This document shows positions 13,338-19,734 of a DNA stretch of 19,734 nt, one piece after another. Both the position numbers and the translations under genes were made by a program. The notes under the pieces are model-generated. The model made no database searches. It had not been told where the DNA came from and saw only the letters and a program-made list of their open reading frames with translations. The DNA comes from Treponema sp. (GTDB lineage: Bacteria; Spirochaetota; Spirochaetia; Treponematales; Treponemataceae): NCBI GenBank assembly GCA_018385415.1, contig JAHAZA010000003.1, positions 1-19,734 on the forward strand, read 5' to 3'. Position 1 is the first letter of the stretch; each line of letters begins with the position of its first letter.

Positions 13338-14198
13338 TTATTTTCCGCAGATCTTAGTCTGACATTCGTGATAGAGTGCAGATGTTTTTGCAACTACATC
13401 ATCTGGAATGCTCTTGATGTTAGGGTCGCCTGCAAGGTTGTTATCCTTGAGCCAGTCACGGATGAACTGCTTGTCGTAAGAAGCTGGACTTGTTCCAACT
13501 TTATATTCTGCAGCGTTCCAGAAGCGGCTTGAGTCTGGAGTAAGAACTTCGTCACCAAGAACGAGATCTCCGTTTTCATCGAGACCAAATTCAAATTTTG
13601 TATCTGCAATAATGATTCCGTTTTTAGCAGCGTGGTCAGCACATTTTTTGAAGATTGCAAGAGCAGCCTGTTCGATCTTTGTTCCAAGATCTTTTCCAGG
13701 ATATTTTTTATCCAGATCTTCTTTCATGTAATCCAATGTAACGTTGATATCGTGACCTTCAGCAGCTTTTGTAGAAGGAGTTACGATTGGTTCATCAAGC
13801 TTTTCTGCCTGCTGGTATTCTTTATCAAATTTGTGGCCGAGGAATGGTTCACCTTTTTTGTATGCTTCATACATTGAACCGAACATGTAACCGCGAACGA
13901 TTACTTCGTATGGAACCATCTGGAGTTTCTTAACGAGGATTGTGCGTCCTTCAAATTCCGGCTTCTGGAATTCAGCTGGCATATCTTTAAGGTCAGATGA
14001 AATCATGTGGTTTTTTACAATGTCTTTTGTCAAATCAAACCAGAAATTAGAAAGGGCATTCAAAACCTTTCCTTTGTCTGTAATCATTGTAGGAAGGATT
14101 ACGTCGAATGCTGAAATACGGTCTGTTGTAACAATGACCATGCGTCCATCTTCCAAATCATAAACTTCGCGAACTTTTCCGCTGATAATCTTTTTCAT
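13338..14198 (-). CDS. purC: SAICAR synthetase (phosphoribosylaminoimidazole-succinocarboxamide synthase)
   Basis: A 286-residue cytoplasmic ATP-dependent ligase joining CAIR and aspartate in purine biosynthesis. It begins MKKIISGKVREVYDLEDGRM and carries VTTDRISAFDVILPT, LVKKLQMVPYEVIVRGYMFG, the substrate/ATP region STKAAEGHD, and IIADTKFEFGLDENGDLVLG followed by LTPDSSRFW, all diagnostic of PurC. Length is typical. GAGG is well placed before the ATG. A possible weak -10 (TATAAG on the minus strand, about 14227-14232) has no clear -35. No other purine genes are adjacent; the DTW gene follows, coupled to its stop. Confidence 0.97.
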   Translation of the reverse strand: MKKIISGKVREVYDLEDGRMVIVTTDRISAFDVILPTMITDKGKVLNALSNFWFDLTKDIVKNHMISSDLKDMPAEFQKPEFEGRTILVKKLQMVPYEVIVRGYMFGSMYEAYKKGEPFLGHKFDKEYQQAEKLDEPIVTPSTKAAEGHDINVTLDYMKEDLDKKYPGKDLGTKIEQAALAIFKKCADHAAKNGIIIADTKFEFGLDENGDLVLGDEVLTPDSSRFWNAAEYKVGTSPASYDKQFIRDWLKDNNLAGDPNIKSIPDDVVAKTSALYHECQTKICGK

Positions 14199-14273
14199 AG
14201 ATACCTCGAAATGAGAAATGATGTACTTATACTAATGGAATTTGGGGAAATATGAAATAGGGGAGGAAGGAAA

Positions 14274-14426
14274 ATGGGTGAGGAGACCACTGAGAATTAC
14301 ACCACGCTCTACCTGTTCTTATTTAACGATAATTTAATTAAATTTTATGATGTTTTCGGGTTTAGGTCAAACAAAGAAACTATACCAAACTATAAACAAA
14401 AATATTGTTTATTTTTTCCTGCATAG
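14274..14426 (+). CDS. Possible 50-residue small protein or Rhs remnant
   Basis: An ATG at 14274 follows a strong GGAGGAAGG and opens 50 codons. The middle (LYLFLFNDNLIKFYDVFGF) has the rhythm of a worn Rhs/YD repeat (Y-x-Y-D-x-x-x-N-L-x-x-x-x-D-x-x-G), which would fit the Rhs fragment downstream, but I cannot be sure. The AT-rich hairpin at 14393-14417 falls inside its 3' end, which argues against a normal gene. Treat it as a candidate. Confidence 0.3.
   Translation: MGEETTENYTTLYLFLFNDNLIKFYDVFGFRSNKETIPNYKQKYCLFFPA
14393..14417 (+). terminator. Weak AT-rich terminator-like hairpin
   Basis: TAAACAA (14393-14399) and TTGTTTA (14405-14411) enclose AAATA, followed by six T. The stem holds only one G-C pair, so termination strength is doubtful. 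The remainder of 14427-14524 holds no gene or promoter that I can identify. Confidence 0.35.
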
Positions 14427-14524
14427 ATTACTAGACTAAACATTCACCCATACAGTTTCCTAAGTATTTGCATTTACAGTTTTTTTCTGTTGCTCCCTAA
14501 AAGAAGTAAATACAGAAGAATTAT

Positions 14525-14746
14525 ATGCGTGTATATTCAACAGACAACGGATGGGGATTGTTCAAAGATGAATCTGGTGAAGGACGAGGTCAGACACACA
14601 GATACAGAAGAACATATACCTGGAACTCAAGAAATCAGCTTGTCTCAAGCGTAGATTCAAATTATTCAACATCATATGTGTATGGACAGGATGGACAGAG
14701 ATCTAACAAGTATACTCAAGGGTCTGAAACACTGTATTTCAATTAA
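14525..14746 (+). pseudogene. Truncated Rhs/YD-repeat core, upstream fragment
   Basis: 73 codons without a family-like beginning. The segments RRTYTWNSRNQLVSSVDS and YSTSYVYGQDGQRSNKYTQG are YD repeats of an Rhs protein, then SETLYFN is cut by TAA at 14744-14746. The same frame continues immediately as MWTLHIDNGN, and the next part of the Rhs core follows, so the TAA looks like a point mutation (for example from a lysine AAA codon). The large N-terminal part of a normal Rhs protein (well over a thousand residues) is absent; upstream is an in-frame stop and then unrelated sequence. This is therefore a decayed 3' piece or an orphan Rhs tip. Sequence error at the TAA cannot be excluded. Confidence 0.8.
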
Positions 14747-15904
14747 ATGTGGACTTTACATATAGATAACGGAAACTCAGTATATGGCGGTCAGTATGCA
14801 AAGAACGTATATCTTGGAGAAACAAGAATAGTAACAAAGCTTGCCCGTGCAGACCAGAAAACAGCCCATGAAGAAACTTATAAGCAGTACTATTACCATT
14901 CAGACCACCTTGGAAGTGCTACAATGATATCCGACTGGGAAGGAAAAGAATACCAGAGAATTGAATATACACCATATGGAGAGACCTGGGTAGAAAAAAC
15001 AAACAATTCAGGATCTGAATTCTTACCATATAGGTTTACAGGAAAAGAAGTAGACCAAGAAACCGGTTTGTACTATTATGGAGCTAGGTATTTGGATCCA
15101 AAATACTCAATGTGGATTAGTACGGATCCTGCATTAGGTGAATATGTTCCTGAAATGGGCAAGGGAAATGCCAAAGATTCTGGCTCTTTGCCTGGTATGG
15201 GTGGGGTTTATAACCACATCAATGGCAATTTGTTTGCCTACGCTGCGAATAATCCAGTGCGCTACATTGATCCAGATGGTAGAAAAGGCTTACCATATGA
15301 ATGTCAATTAATTATGAGAGATAAACCACAAACTCAGGTTACACTTGATAAAATTGCGTATTGGAGTAATTCCAATCCAACGTTTAGTGCACATGTAAAA
15401 GCTAATACTTCAATAGAAATAACGAGAAGTGTTAATGATGATGGAAAAAATGGGCGCTATTATGAATCAACAATAAGTATAAATTATGATAGTAAATCGG
15501 TTTTTTCAAGTGGAGTTCAATCAACAGCTGATAATATAGAATTTGTTAATGCAGGGAAAGGAAGTACTTTACCAGCTGGCGAATATAAGAAATCAGAAAT
15601 ATGGACCTCTTCTACATCGTATTCAAGGGCTATTAGATTGGTTGAGGCATATTTAATTCATCCCAATGCATATACAGCATCTGGATCCACCACTGAATGG
15701 GCAAGACCATTTAGTGGTGGATGCCAAATTTTGCAATTAAAAGATTTTAACTCCTTAATTTTAACTTTAGATAAATTAGGATTTAAACCGGGTGCGCCTC
15801 CAACGGATGGGAAATTTACTGGCGATACTATAGATATAAAAATAAATGGACCTGCAATTAAAAAAAATTGGGCTATGATTGATAGAGAATCGATGGAGAA
15901 ATAA
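14747..15904 (+). CDS. Rhs core end plus polymorphic C-terminal toxin-like domain
   Basis: A 385-residue frame. Residues 1-178 are Rhs core: HLGSATMISD, YTPYGETWVE, LPYRFTGKEVDQETGLYYYG, ARYLDPKYSMWISTDPA, FAYAANNPVRYIDPDGR. The DPDGR boundary (175-179) is where Rhs proteins switch to a variable toxin tip. The tip (about 180-385) is visibly richer in A+T. It contains STLPAGEY (273-280), IHP (304-306) and RPFSGGCQILQLKDF (320-334, Cys326). This order resembles the TPxGxY...H...SxGC pattern of L,D-transpeptidase (YkuD) folds and some phage wall enzymes, suggesting a peptidoglycan target; this is inference. Translation would need restart at the ATG directly after the TAA; otherwise it is the remainder of a pseudogene. 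The next gene, four bases on, is the likely immunity gene. Confidence 0.75.
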   Translation: MWTLHIDNGNSVYGGQYAKNVYLGETRIVTKLARADQKTAHEETYKQYYYHSDHLGSATMISDWEGKEYQRIEYTPYGETWVEKTNNSGSEFLPYRFTGKEVDQETGLYYYGARYLDPKYSMWISTDPALGEYVPEMGKGNAKDSGSLPGMGGVYNHINGNLFAYAANNPVRYIDPDGRKGLPYECQLIMRDKPQTQVTLDKIAYWSNSNPTFSAHVKANTSIEITRSVNDDGKNGRYYESTISINYDSKSVFSSGVQSTADNIEFVNAGKGSTLPAGEYKKSEIWTSSTSYSRAIRLVEAYLIHPNAYTASGSTTEWARPFSGGCQILQLKDFNSLILTLDKLGFKPGAPPTDGKFTGDTIDIKINGPAIKKNWAMIDRESMEK

Positions 15905-15907
15905 AAG

Positions 15908-16678
15908 ATGAAGAAGATAGTTTATTGTGTAGTTTTAAGTCTGTTAGCTTGTAATCTATTTGCAAATAAGATGTCATATTTTAGTCATGGTTTAATTAAA
16001 TCTGTAGAACTTGATGATGAAATAATTAGATTTTCTAATCAAGAATTACTAAGATGTGAAACAAGTGATAAAATATGGAATAACTCTTTTAGGTATAAGT
16101 TATTTACTGAAAAAAAAATAACCTATCTTAAAATTTATAATGATTCTATATCGAAAGTTTTTCTTGCCCTAAAATCAGATTATATAATGATACTATATGA
16201 TGAGAATGATATCGAGCCGTTCTTTTGGGGAATTAATAACTTGCCGATTGAAATGACATCCCTAGTAAAAAATGTTTCTTGCGTCTCTGAATTGAAAGAA
16301 AAAGGGAAAGTATATGAAGCAAGTAACTTAGGTTCTCTGGCATTAGAATCTCCATGGGTTGAAAATGAGAAAGATAACGGGATAGGGGTCAGAATACAAT
16401 TTGAAAAAATGGCACGAGGAGTGATTATATTATCGGGTTTTATTTCATATAAACATCCTGAATTATATTTATATAACTCACGCCCCAAAAAGATTCTTAT
16501 TCACTTCAATCAGTCTGGTCATGACTTTTCTTTTGAATTGGAAGATTCTCCCAATCCGCAACTATTAAAATTGGAGAACTATGAAACAGGAGATAGGTAT
16601 ATTGAAATAAGAGAAGTGTATGCTGGTTGTAAATATACGGATACCTGCATATTTGCAATTTTGAACTCCATGCTTTAA
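15908..16678 (+). CDS. Exported protein, probable immunity partner of the Rhs tip
   Basis: A 256-residue protein of no family I recognise. It opens with MKKIVYCVVLSLLACNLFAN: a short signal peptide that could be cleaved after LFA (19) or lipid-modified at Cys15 (LLAC, a relaxed spirochaete lipobox). The mature part mixes beta strands and acidic stretches with no obvious catalytic motif. GGAG at 15895-15898 lies nine bases before the ATG, inside the end of the toxin-like frame, so the two are coupled. Position directly after an Rhs tip is the usual place of an immunity gene, and export would match a toxin acting on the cell wall. It is as AT-rich as the tip, suggesting joint transfer. A hairpin at 16688-16708 follows the stop. 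Confidence 0.7.
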   Translation: MKKIVYCVVLSLLACNLFANKMSYFSHGLIKSVELDDEIIRFSNQELLRCETSDKIWNNSFRYKLFTEKKITYLKIYNDSISKVFLALKSDYIMILYDENDIEPFFWGINNLPIEMTSLVKNVSCVSELKEKGKVYEASNLGSLALESPWVENEKDNGIGVRIQFEKMARGVIILSGFISYKHPELYLYNSRPKKILIHFNQSGHDFSFELEDSPNPQLLKLENYETGDRYIEIREVYAGCKYTDTCIFAILNSML

Positions 16679-16687
16679 TTATTCTTT

Positions 16688-16708
16688 AAGTCCCATAAAT
16701 TGGGATTT
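16688..16708 (+). terminator. Possible weak terminator after immunity-like gene
   Basis: AAGTCCCA/TGGGATTT forms an eight-pair stem (one G-T) with loop TAAAT, ten bases after the stop. A T-rich stretch begins only about ten bases later, so it is a weak candidate. Confidence 0.35.
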
Positions 16709-16710
16709 GT

Positions 16711-16788
16711 ATGGCTAATTTTTTATACTTAGTCAATAAATCCCAACTAGCAGAAAGATTTGATGTATCTGCAGTATTTTTCAATTAA
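16711..16788 (+). pseudogene. Possible fragment with helix-turn-helix-like end
   Basis: A 25-codon frame from ATG 16711 contains NKSQLAERFDVSAVFFN, which reads like the first helices of a DNA-binding domain and then stops. No ribosome binding site precedes it. It is most likely debris of a lost gene; chance is possible. From 16789 to about 16880 I see nothing. Confidence 0.2.
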
Positions 16789-16948
16789 GGCATTTATAAA
16801 ATTCATGTATTAAAATCTTCTATGTTAGTTACTGAAAATGTGCTTTGAACCACTTCTACAGTAACTTTTCTATTTTAAGACTTATGCAGTCTTAGCCAGT
16901 TTATCCAACTGCTTGTTTGCGATACGCTCGTCAGTTTTTAATCTGTTA

Positions 16949-17242
16949 TATATTGATGTCAGCAACACAGGTACTTCATTCAGTAATCAGATTTCGCTTT
17001 CTGCAGAATCTTCAAAGAAATTAAATTTGAGGTATTACACAGCAAACAATTCTCTTGGATATTTGAATGCCGGAGCCTACACTTGTACAAGCAGTAATAC
17101 TTCTATTGTAAAAGTTGAGAAGATTAAAAGATTATATGATATTCCATATCAGATTCAGATTACCTGAGTTGCAAAAGGCAGCTGCCAGGTTACTTTTGAT
17201 GTTGGCGGTGTAAAAAAATCTGTTGTAGTTAATGTACAATAA
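16949..17242 (+). pseudogene. Remnant of a bacterial Ig-like (BIG) domain protein
   Basis: The frame from about 16949 reads YIDVSNTGTSFSNQISLSAE, later GAYTCTSSNTSIVKVEKI and YQIQIT, then meets TGA at 17165-17167. It continues in the same frame as VAKGSCQVTFDVGGVKKSVV and stops at 17240-17242. The SSNTSIVKVE...GxCQVTFDVGGVKKSVVVNV pattern is that of the last strands of a BIG2-type immunoglobulin-like domain of a surface protein. The start of the gene is missing and the TGA lies where a glycine is expected, so this is a broken 3' end. Confidence 0.6.
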
Positions 17243-17272
17243 AAAAAGCCACCGGGTTAACAACCTGGCGGC
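17241..17272 (-). terminator. Intrinsic terminator of xylulokinase gene
   Basis: GCCACCGGGTT (17248-17258) pairs with AACCTGGCGGC (17262-17272) around AAC, with one mismatch and one G-T pair. On the minus strand it is followed by seven T. It lies 60 bases past the stop of the gene ending at 17332. Confidence 0.85.
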
Positions 17273-17331
17273 CAGAGGTTAGGAAAGTATAAATGAAAAA
17301 ATCATATTATTACTGCTTAATCTCGTTTCTC

Positions 17332-18816
17332 TTATTTATACAAAGGAGAAACTGTATCTACCATTTTCTGGTAATCTGCATATGCCTTATCGTATGCTGC
17401 AACATTTGCTGCGATAGGGTCTGCATTCTTTGATTCGTCAAGCTTGATGTGTTCTGCACAAAGCTGAGCGATGTCACATTTGCCTGACTGGCTCTTCAAG
17501 CACCACAATGCCTGAACTGCTCCACCAAGAGCTGCTGCTTCATCAAGAGCAGGTACGCGGATAGGAAGATTCATTACATCTGCTGCAATCTGGCGCCAGA
17601 GTGGAGATTTAGATCCACCACCAATAAGGCGGATTTCTTTTGGCTGGAAACCGAGCTTACGGAATGCATCGAGACCGCCACGCATTGCAAATACAGAAGA
17701 TTCCATTGCGGCACGACAGATGTTTTCGCGACTTGTGTTAGCTGAAGTCATTCCTGTAATACTTGCGCGACCGTTTGGAAGGTTAGGAGTTCTTTCTCCA
17801 TTGAAGAATGGAATTACGAGAACGCCTTCTGAACCGCAAGGTGCTTTTGCTGCAATGCCATCAAGTTCTTTAACTTCAAGATTAAAGAGACCTCGGATAA
17901 ATTCTGTTGATACTGTACAGTTCATTGTACAAAGAAGTGGGAGCCATCCGCCTGTTGAAGAACAGAAACCAGAAAGTCCGTTTGCAGGATCTGCAATTGG
18001 TTTGTCAGAATATCCGTAAAGAGTTCCTGATGTTCCCATAGACATAGTCAAGAAACCGTCAGCTACAGTACCAGTTCCAACAGCACCCATCATATTGTCT
18101 CCACCACCGGCAGAAACAGGAATGCCTTCAGGAATTCCGTATGCTTTTGCTGCTTCTGCAGAAACTTTACCAGCTGCTTCGTGAGCTTCAATCAATTTTG
18201 GAAGTTTTGACATAAGTGAAGAATCGATAATGTCACAGATTTTCTTTGACCAGCAGCGTTTCTTTGAATCGAATAATGCTGTTCCAGATGAATCACCGTA
18301 TTCCATTACATATTCACCAGTAAGCTTCCAGTTAAGGTAATCATGTGGAAGCATGATGTATGTTAATTTTGCAAATGCATCAGGTTTATGATTTTTGAGC
18401 CAGAGAATTTTTGGTGCTGTAAAACCTGGAAGCATAAGATTTCCGAGGGCTGCAACAACTTTTTTGTCTCCCCCTGCTTTTTTTGTAATGTATGCACATT
18501 CTTCTGCTGTTGAAGTATCACACCAAAGCTTGATGTTGTACAAAGGTTTTCCATCTTTATCAAGTGGAACAAATCCATGCTGCTGACCAGAAACACCGAT
18601 TGCTTCAATTGTCTTTTTATTTTCTGCAGAAAGTTTTCCGAAACAAACTTCAAGTCCTTTATCGAACCATTCAGTTGTCTGTTCACGTGTTCCATCTGCT
18701 TCTGAAATCAAGTCCATTGGACAAGATGCTTTTTCAATGATTTCCTTTTTTTCGTAGTCGTAAATTACGACTTTCATACTCTGTGTTCCAAGGTCGATAC
18801 CTGCAACAGTTTTCAT
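17332..18816 (-). CDS. xylB: Xylulokinase (FGGY family)
   Basis: A 494-residue cytoplasmic sugar kinase phosphorylating D-xylulose to D-xylulose 5-phosphate. The N-terminal phosphate motif is GIDLGTQSMK; GVSGQQHGF (75-82), the XylB-specific stretch GNLMLPGFTAPKILWL (125-140) and LPHDYLNWKLTGE match closely. The catalytic base is Asp240 in SAGGGDNMMGAVG; ADP-binding GGGSKSPLWRQIAADV follows in the C-terminal half. Length fits (about 480-500). I start at ATG 18816 because GGAGGAA is well placed before it; a start at 18843 would add nine residues without a binding site. It has its own promoter with the same operator as the DUF4867/isomerase operon, so it is likely the kinase of that pathway. Closely related ketose kinases share these motifs, so another ketopentose cannot be excluded. 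Confidence 0.94.
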   Translation of the reverse strand: MKTVAGIDLGTQSMKVVIYDYEKKEIIEKASCPMDLISEADGTREQTTEWFDKGLEVCFGKLSAENKKTIEAIGVSGQQHGFVPLDKDGKPLYNIKLWCDTSTAEECAYITKKAGGDKKVVAALGNLMLPGFTAPKILWLKNHKPDAFAKLTYIMLPHDYLNWKLTGEYVMEYGDSSGTALFDSKKRCWSKKICDIIDSSLMSKLPKLIEAHEAAGKVSAEAAKAYGIPEGIPVSAGGGDNMMGAVGTGTVADGFLTMSMGTSGTLYGYSDKPIADPANGLSGFCSSTGGWLPLLCTMNCTVSTEFIRGLFNLEVKELDGIAAKAPCGSEGVLVIPFFNGERTPNLPNGRASITGMTSANTSRENICRAAMESSVFAMRGGLDAFRKLGFQPKEIRLIGGGSKSPLWRQIAADVMNLPIRVPALDEAAALGGAVQALWCLKSQSGKCDIAQLCAEHIKLDESKNADPIAANVAAYDKAYADYQKMVDTVSPLYK

Positions 18817-18895
18817 AAATTGTTCCTCCAGGGGAATATTCAAGAATTAAGAATTTTTTCCAGGGAAGATGAAAATTCCCATAAAGAGAAAAAAC

Positions 18896-18912
18896 TCCGT
18901 GCTCGTGCACGA
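18896..18912 (-). promoter_or_regulatory. Operator of the xylulokinase gene
   Basis: This sequence is identical over 17 bases to 1504-1520, including the perfect palindrome TCGTGCACGA (18903-18912). It begins four bases downstream of the -10 element and so should cover the transcription start. A repressor bound here would block xylB and the isomerase operon together. Confidence 0.75.
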
Positions 18913-18916
18913 TTTT

Positions 18917-18945
18917 ATATTACAACTGTGTATGGAATAAGTCAA
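18917..18945 (-). promoter_or_regulatory. Promoter of xylulokinase gene
   Basis: TTGACT (18945-18940), exactly 17 bases, TAATAT (18922-18917). The start point should fall near 18910, inside the palindromic operator. The leader is about 95 bases. Confidence 0.75.
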
Positions 18946-18992
18946 TATTATTGTGACACTGCATTTAATTAATTGTAGAAAGAAATGCTTCT

Positions 18993-19005
18993 GTCCAGTC
19001 TGGAC
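18993..19005. repeat. Perfect 13-base palindrome upstream of xylulokinase promoter
   Basis: GTCCAG-T-CTGGAC. The one-base centre suits a protein-binding site better than an RNA hairpin. It lies about 50 bases upstream of the -35 of the xylulokinase promoter and downstream of the metH-like stop. Confidence 0.4.
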
Positions 19006-19080
19006 GTCTTTTAAAATGAACTTATGATTTTTTTAAAACCAGAATGCATTTATACAGCTTTGTGTCTGTAATTGTCTGCT

Positions 19081-19734
19081 TTAAGCTTTAACTCCTTCCA
19101 TTACAGTCTGACAGTATTTAACAGAATCCATGGCATCCTTTGTGTACTGGTCTGCATGAATCTGATCTGCATAATCCTGATTCAATACGGCACCTCCAAC
19201 GAATACCTTGCACCATGGAGCTTTTTCGTGAATCAGCTTGATTGTCTCTTCCATTGCACCGACAGTTGTTGTCATCAACGCAGAAAGACCTGCAAGTGGG
19301 GCGTGTTCTTTGATTACTGCTTCAAGAACTGTTTCCGGCGGAACATCTTTTCCGCAGTCGATTACTTTGAAAGAATAATTTTCAAGAAGAACCTTTACGA
19401 TATTTTTACCGATGTCGTGAATGTCGCCTTTGACAGTTGCAATAACAACAGTACCTTTGCTTTCTTCTTCAACACCACGCTTGTTAAGTTCATCTTTGAT
19501 AACTGAAAATGCTTCTTTAGCCGCATCGGCTGCCATCAAAAGCTGAGGAAGATATGCTTTTTTCTGTTCAAAATCTTTTCCGATTATATCCAGAGCTGGA
19601 ATGATTTTATCGTTGATGATTTCCATTGCAGAAAGGGATTTTCCGTTTGCGCCAGAAAAATAATTTTCTGTTTCGTGTTTTGAATTTTCTTTTAAGCCTT
19701 TCACGATTGCCTTAATCAATGGATCAGAAAGTGC
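19081..19734 (-). CDS. metH: Cobalamin-dependent methionine synthase, C-terminal B12 module (5' end beyond window)
   Basis: The frame is open to the window edge (LSDPLIKAIVKGLKENS), so only the last 217 or so residues are visible. They hold the four-helix cap (MEIINDKIIPALDIIGKDFE, AYLPQLLMAADAAKEAF) and the Rossmann-type cobalamin domain with GDIHDIGKNIV, whose His is the lower ligand to cobalt. GLSALMTTTVGAMEETI and KVFVGGAVLNQDYADQIHAD follow. No reactivation (AdoMet-binding) domain follows, as in short MetH forms of anaerobes. The enzyme would transfer a methyl group from methyltetrahydrofolate to homocysteine. A separate corrinoid protein (MtaC/MtbC type) is possible, but the reading frame continuing upstream and the KAIVKGLK start fit MetH better. 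Confidence 0.85.
   Translation of the reverse strand, partial: ALSDPLIKAIVKGLKENSKHETENYFSGANGKSLSAMEIINDKIIPALDIIGKDFEQKKAYLPQLLMAADAAKEAFSVIKDELNKRGVEEESKGTVVIATVKGDIHDIGKNIVKVLLENYSFKVIDCGKDVPPETVLEAVIKEHAPLAGLSALMTTTVGAMEETIKLIHEKAPWCKVFVGGAVLNQDYADQIHADQYTKDAMDSVKYCQTVMEGVKA

Noticed and set aside
16883..16946. Minus-strand peptide end reading RLKTDERIANKQLDKLAKTA before a stop
   Set aside because: It looks protein-like but has no start or upstream coding frame, and I cannot name its source; listed only as likely debris.
17293..17433. Plus-strand frame beginning MKKSYYYCLISFLLFI with AGGAAAG before it, like a signal peptide
   Set aside because: After 13 codons it runs antisense into the end of the xylulokinase gene, with a cysteine-rich, non-family composition; at most a remnant start.
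1..19734. CRISPR array, intact insertion sequence, rRNA or prophage
   Set aside because: No regularly spaced repeats, no transposase or integrase frame and no rRNA-like sequence were seen on either strand.

Overview
The window looks like a chromosome segment of a host-associated (gut or rumen type) spirochaete, most likely Treponema. This is inferred from moderate A+T richness, short exported proteins starting MKKF with an AFA-type cleavage site, beta-barrel proteins ending in phenylalanine, an Rhs remnant with a toxin/immunity pair, and the mix of sugar and amino-acid genes. No rRNA or species marker is present, so the genus is an inference.

Layout. 1-1557 (minus): a pentose/deoxyhexose operon, a DUF4867 gene followed by an L-fucose-isomerase-like gene cut by the window start. 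1631-2608 (minus): an orphan beta-class DNA methyltransferase with a leaderless-type promoter. 2803-4313 (plus): a Gfo/Idh/MocA oxidoreductase and a small exported protein. 4385-5856 (minus): two paralogous outer-membrane-type proteins, the second directly behind a HisA-HisI-HisE fusion (5891-7189). 7243-9362: NudC, then a convergent MATE transporter. 9517-9693: tRNA-Cys and a run of hairpins. 9815-12570 (plus): thioredoxin reductase and a secreted GH3 hexosaminidase, coupled. 12620-14198 (minus): purC and a DTW-domain tRNA modification gene. 14274-17242: an AT-rich accessory island with the end of an Rhs gene, its toxin-like tip, a probable exported immunity protein and gene debris. 17332-18816 (minus): xylulokinase. 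19081-19734 (minus): the C-terminal cobalamin module of a MetH-type methionine synthase, cut by the window end.

How it works together. The best regulatory signal is an identical 17-base sequence with a perfect 10-base palindrome (TCGTGCACGA), found only at the start points of two promoters 17.4 kb apart: the DUF4867/isomerase operon and the xylulokinase gene. They are probably one repressor-controlled sugar regulon (isomerase plus kinase). The most novel-looking locus is 14525-16678. There the conserved Rhs core ends at a DPDGR boundary and is followed by a tip with an LPAGEY / IHP / SGGCQ pattern resembling L,D-transpeptidase (YkuD) folds. The next gene encodes a signal-peptide-bearing protein, the expected arrangement for a toxin acting on the cell wall and an immunity protein outside the cytoplasm.
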